From positions 558,001 to 622,000 of the forward strand of contig WACJ01000119.1 in NCBI GenBank assembly GCA_008973525.1: a stretch of 64,000 nucleotides of DNA, in the 5' to 3' direction. The position numbers were made by a program, and so were the translations under genes. The notes beneath the pieces are model-generated. The model was not told where the DNA came from. It worked only from the letters and a program-made list of their open reading frames with translations, and searched no databases. The DNA comes from Stenopsyche tienmushanensis (lineage: Eukaryota > Arthropoda > Insecta > Trichoptera > Stenopsychidae). Positions 56,801-64,000 of the stretch are shown here, piece after piece. Position 1 is the stretch's first letter. Every line of letters begins with the position of its first letter.

Positions 56801-59800
56801 TCGGTGATTTTTTTCAAGGCTCATTTGCTTTCGTTCTTTGGTCAAACAAAAACAGCATACAACGGCACAAGTGTGCTTCTTCTGTTGCTGTTTTTGACAT
56901 CTTTCCCTCGACAGTGTCTTGACACAAACGATCTATGAAGAGACATATCAGAATTAAAATACAAGGTTTACAACTAAAGTTGAGATGGGTTCTTTGCCGC
57001 GTCTTTTGGAAGTTAACTGATTAATTAGACGGATGAATGAGATTAGCTTAGGCTAGTAATATATTATTGCGATTTAAAGATACCTTTGTTTTTCAGTGGA
57101 TTTTGTCAGACTAACGACGATGAATTATCACACTAAAGATATGCTCGTGTTTTGTTCATCATTTTTCTTTTTGTTGGAGAAAGTAAAACAGACAAATTGT
57201 ATTATAATTTGTATGTATTATTAACATCTTTGCTCTTAGACTTTGAATGTATTCAAATGAGGAGGTTGGCATTTATTGAATTTGACCTAATTTGAATAAT
57301 GATAAGCAATTCCCATTCATAAGCATCGCACACAATTGAATTTTAATATTTGTACATTAGACTCATTAACTAGCGTGCGCTTAAAAGAAATGTTTTTTGT
57401 TCAAAATAACATATTTTCCCTCCATTCAACTGCGTTGATGAACGAACAAATGTTTTAGACGATTCATCTTTAATGTTTTAATTTTAATGTAGAATCCGAT
57501 CATCGGCTCGGGAGGATCTACGGTGACGAGCACCGTCGTCGGTCAAGTCGGATCTGGGACTACTGCCATAATTCAAGGGACTCAGATCATAAGTCAAGGG
57601 ACACAGGTAATTATTAAACAATCAGTGTCACGATCTAATTTTTATGCACACATTACATTTTATTTTAATGATTGCAGGGTCCGGGCACTGTCAGCACTCA
57701 AGGGTCAGTGCGATTGCCGGCTGCGTTTCGTCTTTTATCATCCGTCAATTTACCGACGTTGCCCATACAGCAACACACTCATCTCACTGTGACCGCGCCA
57801 AGATCTCAAAATGGTAATCAAACTAAATCTTACGTCGAAATAAATAATTCAGTGTGTCTAAATATGTAAATATGTTTTTGCAGTCGGTCAATCAGCCACA
57901 AATAAACAACCGACTATGAGTTATCATGTGCCCAGAGGTACGTATTATTTTAAATGATAAGTATATCATATTGAGTATGTGAATAAGTTCTTGCCGTTTC
58001 AACATCAGATAATTTAAATGGTGACCTAGCTTTAAATTCCATTAAAAATTTAAATTACTTTTTTAAAATAAATGATTTATTTTTACAAAAAACGGCAAGA
58101 ACTTATTCACACACCCAGTATATTTTGTGAAATATATTTTTCATCGTCGATAATAGGTCCGGCCGCTGTAGCGAGTCTGTCAGTTCCTCGAGCGACTGCG
58201 ACTCCCAGAGCGCCGGCTCCTTCCCCCGCTGCCGGTAAAGATGCATTTTATTATTTTTATGCTTAAAATTAATTAAATGTAATTATTTGATATGTCGTAC
58301 AGTTTTTTACTTTAATTGAAGTTATCGCATTAGGTTGGTCTGCAACAAACGCCCAAATTCGTCCAGGCTCAGTGGTGTGTACGCCTCGTTCTGCTCGTCA
58401 ACACGCATTACAGGTTATTCTCATTCTGTTGCACGTATTTGTTGTTGATATTGCACAATTATATATGTGGATATGGACAAACATCTTGTATACTGTTTAT
58501 GCGAGCTGTATAATATGCATAAAAAAATGTGATTGTTATTATTAGGTAACTGCTGCACAAAGACCTTCTCCTTTGAGACCAACAACGCCACAATCGGGAA
58601 CAACGACAACAGGTTGATTTCCTTAATGTATAAACTTTTTCGACGTAATTTCCTTTAGTTGATTAAAATGAAACATTAAATATTTTTCTTACAGTGGTTG
58701 CAAGAGCTGTTCGGCCAGCTAATACTCCTTCGCCACAGAGGACTCCTCCTCCACAAGGTAAAATAATTTATATTTTGTTTAAAAATTAACTTACTGTGAG
58801 TGTTTATCCTTTTTTATGTCTTGATGTATATACAGTAAGATCTCACTTAACGAATATGTTTTTGTTGCCTTTGATTACTCGCGTGCAGTCTTGTGGTGCG
58901 TTTGATTTAACAGTATGAATGCATGCTTGCTGCGTCACAGTTGATTCATGATTAGTCATGTTAAAGCGGTCTTGCTTAAATTTGTTTTGTTTAGCGCTGG
59001 ATCTTATTGGAGCATATCCCCCGCGCTAAGCAGGGTCTTACTGTATAATATATAATTTGTTTATTGTGTCTGTACAATGGTAACTATTCATTATAATCTA
59101 TTTAAATGCAATTTTTTCCAGTATTACAAACTGTTTCTCCTATTCGCACAACAACTCCCAAGGTTGTACCGCTTGTACAAAGGAATTATCCAGCCAAGGT
59201 ATTTGATTTCATTTTTCTTCTGTCCTCAATTTGTATTGTTACATTTACTTACTTTTACTTTTGGCGGCGCTTATAGCCCTATAAGAGAGCCGCGGTCACT
59301 GACGTGTGGTGTCTTTTTCAATCCGATAAGCTCACTGTAACCGAGGCCTTCCGATGGGTCTGCTGCCACTCAGTTGAAAATGTAAGACAGCACAGGGTCT
59401 CGGTGTGTCGGCATCTGCGCCACATGACCTGCCTAATGGAAACGGCAGTTTCGGAAGAAGCTAGTAATTGTTGCTTAGCCGTACATATCCACGACTTCGC
59501 GATTGGACCTCATGATTTCAGAGCCTGAGGCTTTGTCCCAGAGGGGTCCAAAAATTTTTCTCAAAATTTTCCACTCGAATCTCTTGAGGGACAACATACA
59601 TCAAGTTCTTCTCTGTGAGGATGGATCCTAGATATATAAAATCTAGGACCCTTTGAATTACATTTTTATTGACACTCACGGAAGTACAATCTTCAGTATT
59701 CAACCTCGAAACTCTATTTATTTTGATTGAAAACTAGCATATATACGTTATAACGCACAAACAACGCTTGTACTGATTATATAATGTGCGTATAACAACT

Positions 59801-62800
59801 CCCCAAATTTTCATCCCAATCGGATGAACGATATAAGAATGTATACAGGACAAACTAACAAACAGATCACAGACATTAATATATGTATTGACTGCTGTTT
59901 TATCTTATGAGGGCATAAATTTAATAATATATAATATAGATATAACAGCATTAAAACATCTTATCTAGCACAGTGTAATTATTGTATTCTATGTTTTTAG
60001 GTTGTTGGTGTAACTACCATAGGTGTTCGACCGACCATATCGCCAAGAACAAGTACAAGTATGTATAAAATAGACGTTTTTTTCATTTTTTAAATGATCT
60101 AACATTTAAAATCAATTAATCGTTTAACCATGACCACATGTCGGGTCTTATATTGTAGCACACCTCGATGGTCTACGAGGTGAGTTTCTCAAAACGGACG
60201 GTCAAATTTCTTCAATATCGAATGCCAGTGGGGGGATATACCTCAAACAGATACATAGCGATGGTTATCGGAGTGGCCATAGTCCTGCAGTGGACTGTGG
60301 GTGGCAATCGATGATGATGATATACTTTAATGGCGATTAAAATTAATTTCTATTGTGTTTTTGTTTCAGTTGCTTCAGCCTATTATTATGAAGTATCGAG
60401 CGGCGTTAGTAATACGGTTCAACAACAGAATACTGGATCGACTTCTATTGTTCCGTCAGTGTCTCTATCGACAGCGGTTCATTCAATGTCTGTAAATTCT
60501 GTTCCGTCTCACACCAACGTCAACACATTTGGTAATAATAAAATTAATATAATAATGTCGAATAGTTTTTATATTACTTTTGTTTTAATTTTTCAAAATT
60601 CACTTTCAGTTAGCACAGGAGGAAGTATCGCAGATATTTCCCGAGCTCCCAGCAGCCCGGTCGGCCCACAAAGACCATCAATATTAAGAAAAAGAGATAA
60701 TGACGGGTAAGAATCGATATTCTAATATTTGCGTCTTGGAATATATCGATTTTATTTAACGAAAAAATGATTTATAGATCCCCAGTTAAGTCACAATGGA
60801 CACTTGTGACATCGCCGCCGCCATCACCTGGAGGATCCACTACAGTTTCGGCGACGTCTAGCCCTGAACTAGACGATGAAGAACCTATTCTTCCACCTAT
60901 ACCGGCTCCAACCTTACCGCAACAAAATCATCCATCTCTCAACAATTGCTCACCTAGAAAGAAACCGCGTAAACAACTGTAAGCTTATTTTAGCAATCTA
61001 TTTTTGCGTTGATTGCTAAATAAAAATCGATTATAGCATTTATTTTTCATATTAAATTTTGAAATTACTATTTGGTTTCCAATATTCTTTTTCATTTAGA
61101 CTGAGTAGTGAAGCACGTGGGGCACGGGGTGGTGAATGTGAATTTCCTTCAGAAGGTGGGCGACCACCGATTACACTTTCACCACCACCAGTAGTTGTTC
61201 CACCTCCAGCACCCGTTCCGCCCGAAACTGAGAAACCTCCCAGACGTAAGCCATTCCTGAACCTTGTATAAATATTATTTATACATATTATTTTATTATT
61301 TTTTCCTATTTTTTTTTTATGCATTAATTTTAACGGTTTTAATTTGACCAGTTGTCATTAAAGGTGCTATGTTGGGTGCGGGTTGGCGTTGTGCGTGGCG
61401 CGCTAATGCATTACATTTTACTAGGCCAACTGATGTTAGACGACGTGAAGAAAGAAGGCCTTCAGTTGTCGAACTTGCGGCACAAAAGCATGTCCTTCAG
61501 AAAGCCAACGGTTGGAAAGTTCATCACTTAACTTCGCAGATGGATGATTTGGTATTATATTTATTTGTGAATGAATAACAATGAAATGTTTTGAGTTTAA
61601 ATTATTCATTTGCATTATTTGATTTTAACATTAGATTGAACTTGAAGCTGAAGTATTACAACAGGCAACTGATGCCCTTAAGGTACTAGAGGCAGCTAGT
61701 CAGCCAGATTTACACCGCATATGTGAATTATTAAAGGTAATCCTTCATAAACAATCATATAGGGTCTTTCAATAGGGACGCTCGATATTTGTAAGATCCA
61801 TTTGTAAGATCGATTCGATAAATAATCAGCCAACACCTGTGTGACACTGAAACATAATCTGCTGAAAACATCGCTGCTTCCCTAGGGGAGAGATGAAGGT
61901 TCACGGAGCATATTAAATCTGCGGTCATGAAGGCCAACCGGGCTTTCTACAAGGTCAACAGGTTTTGGCAGGTCTTCCACCCCTGGACTTGCAGCTGCAG
62001 TTGAGTGCGGCTTCCTATAGATTCGCAAATAGCTTGCCAATTTTGATTGAAAATGTTGCTTTAGACACATCCCTTCTGGATGATTTCCAACCATCGTGTT
62101 GCTGTGTGGTTCCATGTTATTGGACCTCCCATTTGGTCTAACCTGGATGATATGGATACTGACTACGTGTGGTTTCAACAGGATGGCCCTACTTGTCACA
62201 CAGCACACGCCATGATAGAAATTCTGCAAAAGCGATTTGAAGGCATGGTTATCGCACACGGTGGCAATGTGAGCTCGCCACCGAAATCATACATTTTAAC
62301 ACTTTTAGACTTTTTTCTTTGGAGCTGTCTTAAATCGCAGGTCCATATGTATAAACAGCATGTAATTGTTGTCAACATAAACGCCGTCTAGTAAATTCAG
62401 TCAAATTTTATGCGACTTTAGCATGAATAAAATGGCATTCTTATTCGTTATGTCAGCGGTCCAAAAAGTGGACCGGTTGGATACACAGACTCTTTAGCCA
62501 CTCTATCCTATTTTAGAATCATCACGACCTAGGTTTTGTTCCTTTGTGAGCAAACGTGGCACCCATCTTGTGCACAGCTTTCTCATGTCCAAATTTTTAA
62601 TCAATATGTGATGTGCAGCATTTTTTGAAAGGCCTACCATGCCTGTTAGCTCACGCATTTACAGTTGATGGTCATCCAATAAAATTTTGTGGATTTTCTT
62701 CACCATTTCTGAGTTGGTTATTTCATTTGGTCAACTATTGCGCTGCTTGTCTTGGCAGCTCATACGGCCTCGTTTAAATTCATCTAACACATTTGTTTTA

Positions 62801-63054
62801 TTTACATTTAAAAATCGAGTGTCCTTATTAGTGTAAGAACCTATATTATAAAATAATTCATGGGATTTGTTTTTATCAGTTTTATTTTATTGTACTTTTA
62901 GGGTAATATTCAACGCAGCAAAATAGTTTGTGAAGGTGTAGCCGAAGCAAGGACAAACGTGTTACGTATATTCCAGCATAAAAGTCGTGTCAGCGATATA
63001 CTGGCCCGACAAGCTGACAAACGCTGCTTTAAAAAGCATCGAAATCAGTACTGA
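53655..63054 (+). CDS. Sap130: Histone deacetylase complex subunit SAP130, complete spliced gene (17 exons)
   Basis: SAP130 is a nuclear scaffold subunit of the Sin3-HDAC transcriptional co-repressor. The 17 exons join in frame with GT-AG borders to give about 668 residues, shorter than the vertebrate protein (about 1,050), as expected for insects. The N-terminal two thirds is low-complexity, rich in S, T, P, Q and V. Family landmarks in order are PTMSYHVPRG (169-175), RPSILRKRD, a Pro-rich tract, the basic PRKKPRKQL (near 460-468, a candidate nuclear localisation signal), GRPPITLSPPPV, and the conserved C-terminal domain from about 519 to 668. That domain includes NGWKVHHLTSQMDDL, LHRICELLKGNIQR and EARTNVLRIFQHKSRV, predicted helical. 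The start at 53655 is the first ATG after the GC-rich promoter and opens a 73-codon exon. Several introns carry transposon insertions, but no exon is damaged. Confidence 0.92.
53874..57492 (+). other. Sap130 intron 1 (3.6 kb)
   Basis: AT-rich intron holding a decayed mariner-like fragment at 54391-54780. Nothing else in it is recognised; the short ORFs at 55267-55680 and 56382-56627 show no family features. Confidence 0.7.
54391..54780 (-). mobile_element. Decayed mariner-like fragment in Sap130 intron 1
   Basis: The end CGGGACCTTTCAATAAGGAC then GCTCG at 54391-54415 is the same terminal repeat as at 61762. The minus strand at 54770-54640 keeps NSERYRSTISNFL and a garbled (D)DMDI-like stretch aligned with 24800-24760. 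Heavily decayed. Confidence 0.55.
57493..57606 (+). CDS. Sap130: Sap130 exon 2 (residues 74-111)
   Basis: Encodes NPIIGSGGSTVTSTVVGQVG and SGTTAIIQGTQIISQGTQ, low complexity. Phase 0 at both ends. Confidence 0.88.
57678..57813 (+). CDS. Sap130: Sap130 exon 3 (residues 112-156)
   Basis: Encodes GPGTVSTQGSVRLPAAFRLL through HLTVTAPRSQN; ends in phase 1. Confidence 0.88.
57884..57937 (+). CDS. Sap130: Sap130 exon 4 (residues 157-174)
   Basis: 54-nt exon encoding (V)GQSATNKQPTMSYHVPR. Too short to stand alone as an ORF; supported by borders, phase and similarity to the SAP130 LPRG region. Confidence 0.85.
57965..58130. repeat. Foldback element in Sap130 intron 4
   Basis: Arms of about 35 bp: TGTGAATAAGTTCTTGCCGT plus TT at 57978-57999, and its exact complement at 58089-58110. 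A weaker extension (CATATTGAGTA vs AATATACTGGGTG) follows on the outside. The AT-rich spacer is about 90 bp. It fills most of the 219-bp intron between exons 4 and 5. Confidence 0.8.
58157..58234 (+). CDS. Sap130: Sap130 exon 5 (residues 175-200)
   Basis: Encodes GPAAVASLSVPRATATPRAP and APSPAA; phase 1 in and out. It lies just after the foldback element in the preceding intron. Confidence 0.87.
58334..58413 (+). CDS. Sap130: Sap130 exon 6 (residues 201-227)
   Basis: Encodes (G)WSATNAQIRPGSVVCTPRSA and RQHALQ; ends in phase 0 at CAG|GTTATT. Confidence 0.85.
58546..58612 (+). CDS. Sap130: Sap130 exon 7 (residues 228-249)
   Basis: Encodes VTAAQRPSPLRPTTPQSGTT and TT; ends in phase 1. The donor GTTGAT is weak, but the frame requires it. 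Confidence 0.82.
58695..58757 (+). CDS. Sap130: Sap130 exon 8 (residues 250-270)
   Basis: Encodes VVARAVRPANTPSPQRTPPP and Q; phase 1 to phase 1, donor GTAAAA. Confidence 0.86.
58833..59043. mobile_element. 211-bp TA-flanked MITE in Sap130 intron 8
   Basis: TA at 58831-58832 and 59044-59045. Ends CAGTAAGATCTCACTTAACG and, in reverse, CAGTAAGACCCTGCTTAGCG. TIRs of about 20 bp with CAGT termini are typical of pogo/Tigger-type non-autonomous elements. Non-coding interior. Confidence 0.8.
59122..59198 (+). CDS. Sap130: Sap130 exon 9 (residues 271-296)
   Basis: Encodes VLQTVSPIRTTTPKVVPLVQ and RNYPAK; ends in phase 0. The intron before it contains a complete 211-bp MITE. Confidence 0.86.
59518..59703 (-). 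mobile_element. LINE reverse-transcriptase fragment in Sap130 intron 9
   Basis: Minus strand LNTEDCTSVSVNKNV then QRVLDFIYLGSILTEKN resembles the FxYLGS(I/V)(I/L)T box downstream of the catalytic YxDD in insect LINEs. It continues in broken frames toward 59290. Confidence 0.5.
59755..59870 (+). repeat. Dispersed repeat 'CACCAGACC', copy 4 (3' part)
   Basis: CACAAACAACGCTTGTACTG, TTTTCATCCCAATCGGATGA, ACGATATAAGAATGTATACA and GGACAAACTAACAAACAGA match the ends of copies 2 and 3. Confidence 0.6.
60001..60058 (+). CDS. Sap130: Sap130 exon 10 (residues 297-315)
   Basis: Encodes VVGVTTIGVRPTISPRTST; ends in phase 1, donor GTATGT. The preceding 800-bp intron holds LINE debris. Confidence 0.85.
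60158..60325 (+). mobile_element. LINE 3' end with GATGAT tail in Sap130 intron 10
   Basis: GGCCATAGTCCTGCAGTGGA then CTGTGGGTGGCAATCGATGATGATGATAT reads (G)HSPAVDCGWQ followed by Met codons, a common terminus of insect LINE ORFs with a (GAT)n tail. Confidence 0.5.
60370..60531 (+). CDS. Sap130: Sap130 exon 11 (residues 316-369)
   Basis: Encodes IASAYYYEVSSGVSNTVQQQ through VPSHTNVNTF; Ser/Thr/Val-rich. Phase 1 in and out. Confidence 0.88.
60610..60706 (+). CDS. Sap130: Sap130 exon 12 (residues 370-401)
   Basis: Encodes VSTGGSIADISRAPSSPVGP and QRPSILRKRDND. RPSILRK is a signature shared with vertebrate SAP130. Ends in phase 2. Confidence 0.92.
60778..60978 (+). CDS. Sap130: Sap130 exon 13 (residues 402-468)
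   Basis: Encodes GSPVKSQWTLVTSPPPSPGG through NCSPRKKPRKQ. SPRKKPRKQ is a family landmark and a likely nuclear localisation signal. Donor CT|GTAAGC, phase 2. Confidence 0.93.
61100..61245 (+). CDS. Sap130: Sap130 exon 14 (residues 469-517)
   Basis: Encodes LLSSEARGARGGECEFPSEG, then GRPPITLSPPPVVVPPPAPV and PPETEKPPR. The RPPITL motif matches the start of the conserved C-terminal region. The ORF on the other strand here is a shadow. Confidence 0.91.
61352..61551 (+). CDS. Sap130: Sap130 exon 15 (residues 518-584)
   Basis: Encodes LVIKGAMLGAGWRCAWRANA through TDVRRREERRPSVVEL to NGWKVHHLTSQMDDL, the core of the SAP130 C-terminal domain. Ends in phase 0. Confidence 0.94.
61635..61736 (+). CDS. 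Sap130: Sap130 exon 16 (residues 585-618)
   Basis: Encodes IELEAEVLQQATDALKVLEA and ASQPDLHRICELLK, a coiled-coil segment. Phase 0. Confidence 0.94.
61865..62085 (+). mobile_element. R1-clade LINE fragment inside the mariner relic
   Basis: KVHGAY-like frame-broken start, then FTEHIKSAVMKANRAFYKVN and GLPPLDLQLQLSAASYRFAN. The second block matches VLAGVFPLDLQLQL of the LINE at 46700-46760. Confidence 0.55.
62450..62745 (-). mobile_element. Hairpin-mariner chimera, copy H (nested)
   Basis: Hairpin CGGTCCAAAAAGTGGACCG at 62457-62475, a shortened tail, then a minus-strand mariner N-terminus (EITNSEMVKKIHKILLDDH, GLSKNAAHHILIKNLDMRKL, CTRWVPRLLTKEQN). Joined to the tail at a point different from copies A, B and C. 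Confidence 0.72.
62902..63054 (+). CDS. Sap130: Sap130 exon 17, terminal (residues 619-668, stop)
   Basis: Encodes GNIQRSKIVCEGVAEARTNV then LRIFQHKSRVSDILARQADK and RCFKKHRNQY, with TGA at 63052-63054. Matches the GN(M/I)QR...EAR..ML..LDHKDRV helix of SAP130 homologues. Confidence 0.95.
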   Translation, partial: GNIQRSKIVCEGVAEARTNVLRIFQHKSRVSDILARQADKRCFKKHRNQY

Positions 63055-64000
63055 CATCTGTTTACGAATAATGCTACATCAAGCACGGATATGTGCAGTT
63101 TATAAGTGATATTAAAATAGAAACTGTCAATATCAATTTTTATAACGTTAGGGGGTTTTTCTTTCTTCTTCGCAAAAGGACGCGTATTAAAATTGAACAC
63201 TATCCACACAATGTATGAATTTGATTTACTTAACGAAAGAGAATATGTGATCTGATTTTTCGCAGATTTACCGTCTATGATAATATTATTAAAGTAATGC
63301 TCTTTATGAAGTGTCAAATGTTTATCTTTCACGTGTATTTAATATTATAGACGATTTTTTTTTAACAGACACCGACGAGAATAATGAATCTTGATATTAA
63401 AGATAGTGTAGTTACATTTTACGAATATTTTAGAATTTCTTATGAAATATATGTGATTGTATATGAGCCAATAATAATTGACTATATAATTCAAAATAAA
63501 TTAAGCTAATTTTCACATTTACATTTTAGGAATCATTGTATCGGATTATTTTAATCTTTGACAATTGTAACTTTTTCAGGCCTGATTTCGTTGGATATTT
63601 ACAACCTTTTTAATGAATTTATTTTTTTAATTTTTAATTGTATTCGATAAAGTTTAATTTGTCAAAAAATATAAAAGGTTTTTTTTGCGTAAAACTTAAA
63701 ATTATACTTCGTTTCTTTTTTATTTAATGACAATAGGCTATATTGACGAAATGGCATTTAATTAATTTATTGGTATTTCATTCGCCGCAATGCCTCCAAT
63801 AATTGTATGGTTTTTTTTTAAATACTTAAATAAAGCAGGTAGTTTGTTCAACGGAATGCACCGTATTATTTAGTTATTTTATAAATCTGGATGAATCTTT
63901 CGTCCGAGTTTAGTTTTTTGTGTTTTTATTACTGTTAAAAATTATTGTTTACGCATTGAATTAATTGTAAGACTTAATATGGGAGATATAAATTAATATT
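63055..64000 (+). other. Sap130 3' UTR and downstream flank
   Basis: AT-rich, no further gene. AATAAA at 63495-63500 and 63829-63834 are candidate poly(A) signals. The minus-strand ORF at 63045-63332 has no coding character beyond lacking stops. Confidence 0.5.

Larger units (their letters stand above)
61762..62841 (+). mobile_element. Mariner-like element with both ends, carrying two nested fragments (Sap130 intron 16)
   Basis: Left end TA|GGGTCTTTCAATAGGGACG at 61762; right end in reverse TA|GGTTCTTACACTAATAAGG at 62841. Transposase C-terminal part at 62110-62395: DDMDTDYVWFQQDGPTCHTA then RFEGMVIAHGGNV and SYILTLLDFFLWSCLKSQV, a mariner catalytic core with the second Asp in QQDG. The N-terminal half is replaced by an R1-like LINE piece, and the 3' part holds hairpin-mariner copy H. 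The remaining reading frame cannot encode an active enzyme. Confidence 0.78.

Noticed and set aside
61052..61324. 90-codon minus-strand Gly-rich ORF
   Set aside because: Antisense of the Pro-rich Sap130 exon 14 tract.
62080..62391. 103-codon ORF as a domesticated transposase gene
   Set aside because: It is only the C-terminal part of a mariner core. Its N-terminus is replaced by other fragments, and it lies inside a Sap130 intron with no sign of splicing to exons.

Overview
This is eukaryotic nuclear DNA from an arthropod, almost certainly an insect. It is AT-rich, carries many decayed transposons, and its two protein genes are split by GT-AG introns, most of them 65-120 bp. The deduced alpha-actinin reads like insect alpha-actinins along its whole length. 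I cannot fix the order from sequence alone. There is no prokaryotic gene organisation, no CRISPR array and no RNA gene I can support.

Gene 1 (5025-51317, + strand) is alpha-actinin (Actn), complete from start to stop. There are 18 coding exon positions giving an 897-residue protein: calponin-homology actin-binding pair, four-repeat spectrin rod, EF-hand module. All exon phases are consistent. Position 5 is present twice, as two homologous 86-nt exons of the same phase (44776-44861 and 45512-45597). They encode alternative versions of the CH2/neck junction and must be used one at a time to keep the frame. A GC-rich first exon and promoter is followed by a 38.6-kb intron. The last coding exon ends exactly at the stop codon, followed by a likely 84-bp intron in the 3' UTR.

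Gene 2 (53655-63054, + strand) starts 1.4 kb after the Actn poly(A) signal. It is Sap130, a subunit of the Sin3-HDAC co-repressor: 17 exons, about 668 residues. The family signatures are clear (RPSILRK, PRKKPRKQ, and the coiled-coil C-terminal domain). The two genes are tandem neighbours with no sign of co-transcription. One builds the cytoskeleton and Z-disc and the other is a chromatin factor.

The rest (1-4890, Actn intron 1 and several smaller introns) is a graveyard of mobile elements: mariner-like transposase relics with TA-flanked terminal repeats, a Merlin (ISXO2-like DDE) relic, an R1-clade LINE, another LINE fragment, a possible Gypsy fragment, several TA-flanked or foldback MITEs, and dispersed repeats. 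The most unusual is an eight-copy family. It joins the N-terminal DNA-binding part of a mariner transposase to a non-coding tail that always contains a GGTCC-GAAAAGC-GGACC hairpin. One copy is nested inside another mariner relic, which shows its boundaries. I found no novel defence, metabolic or toxin system.
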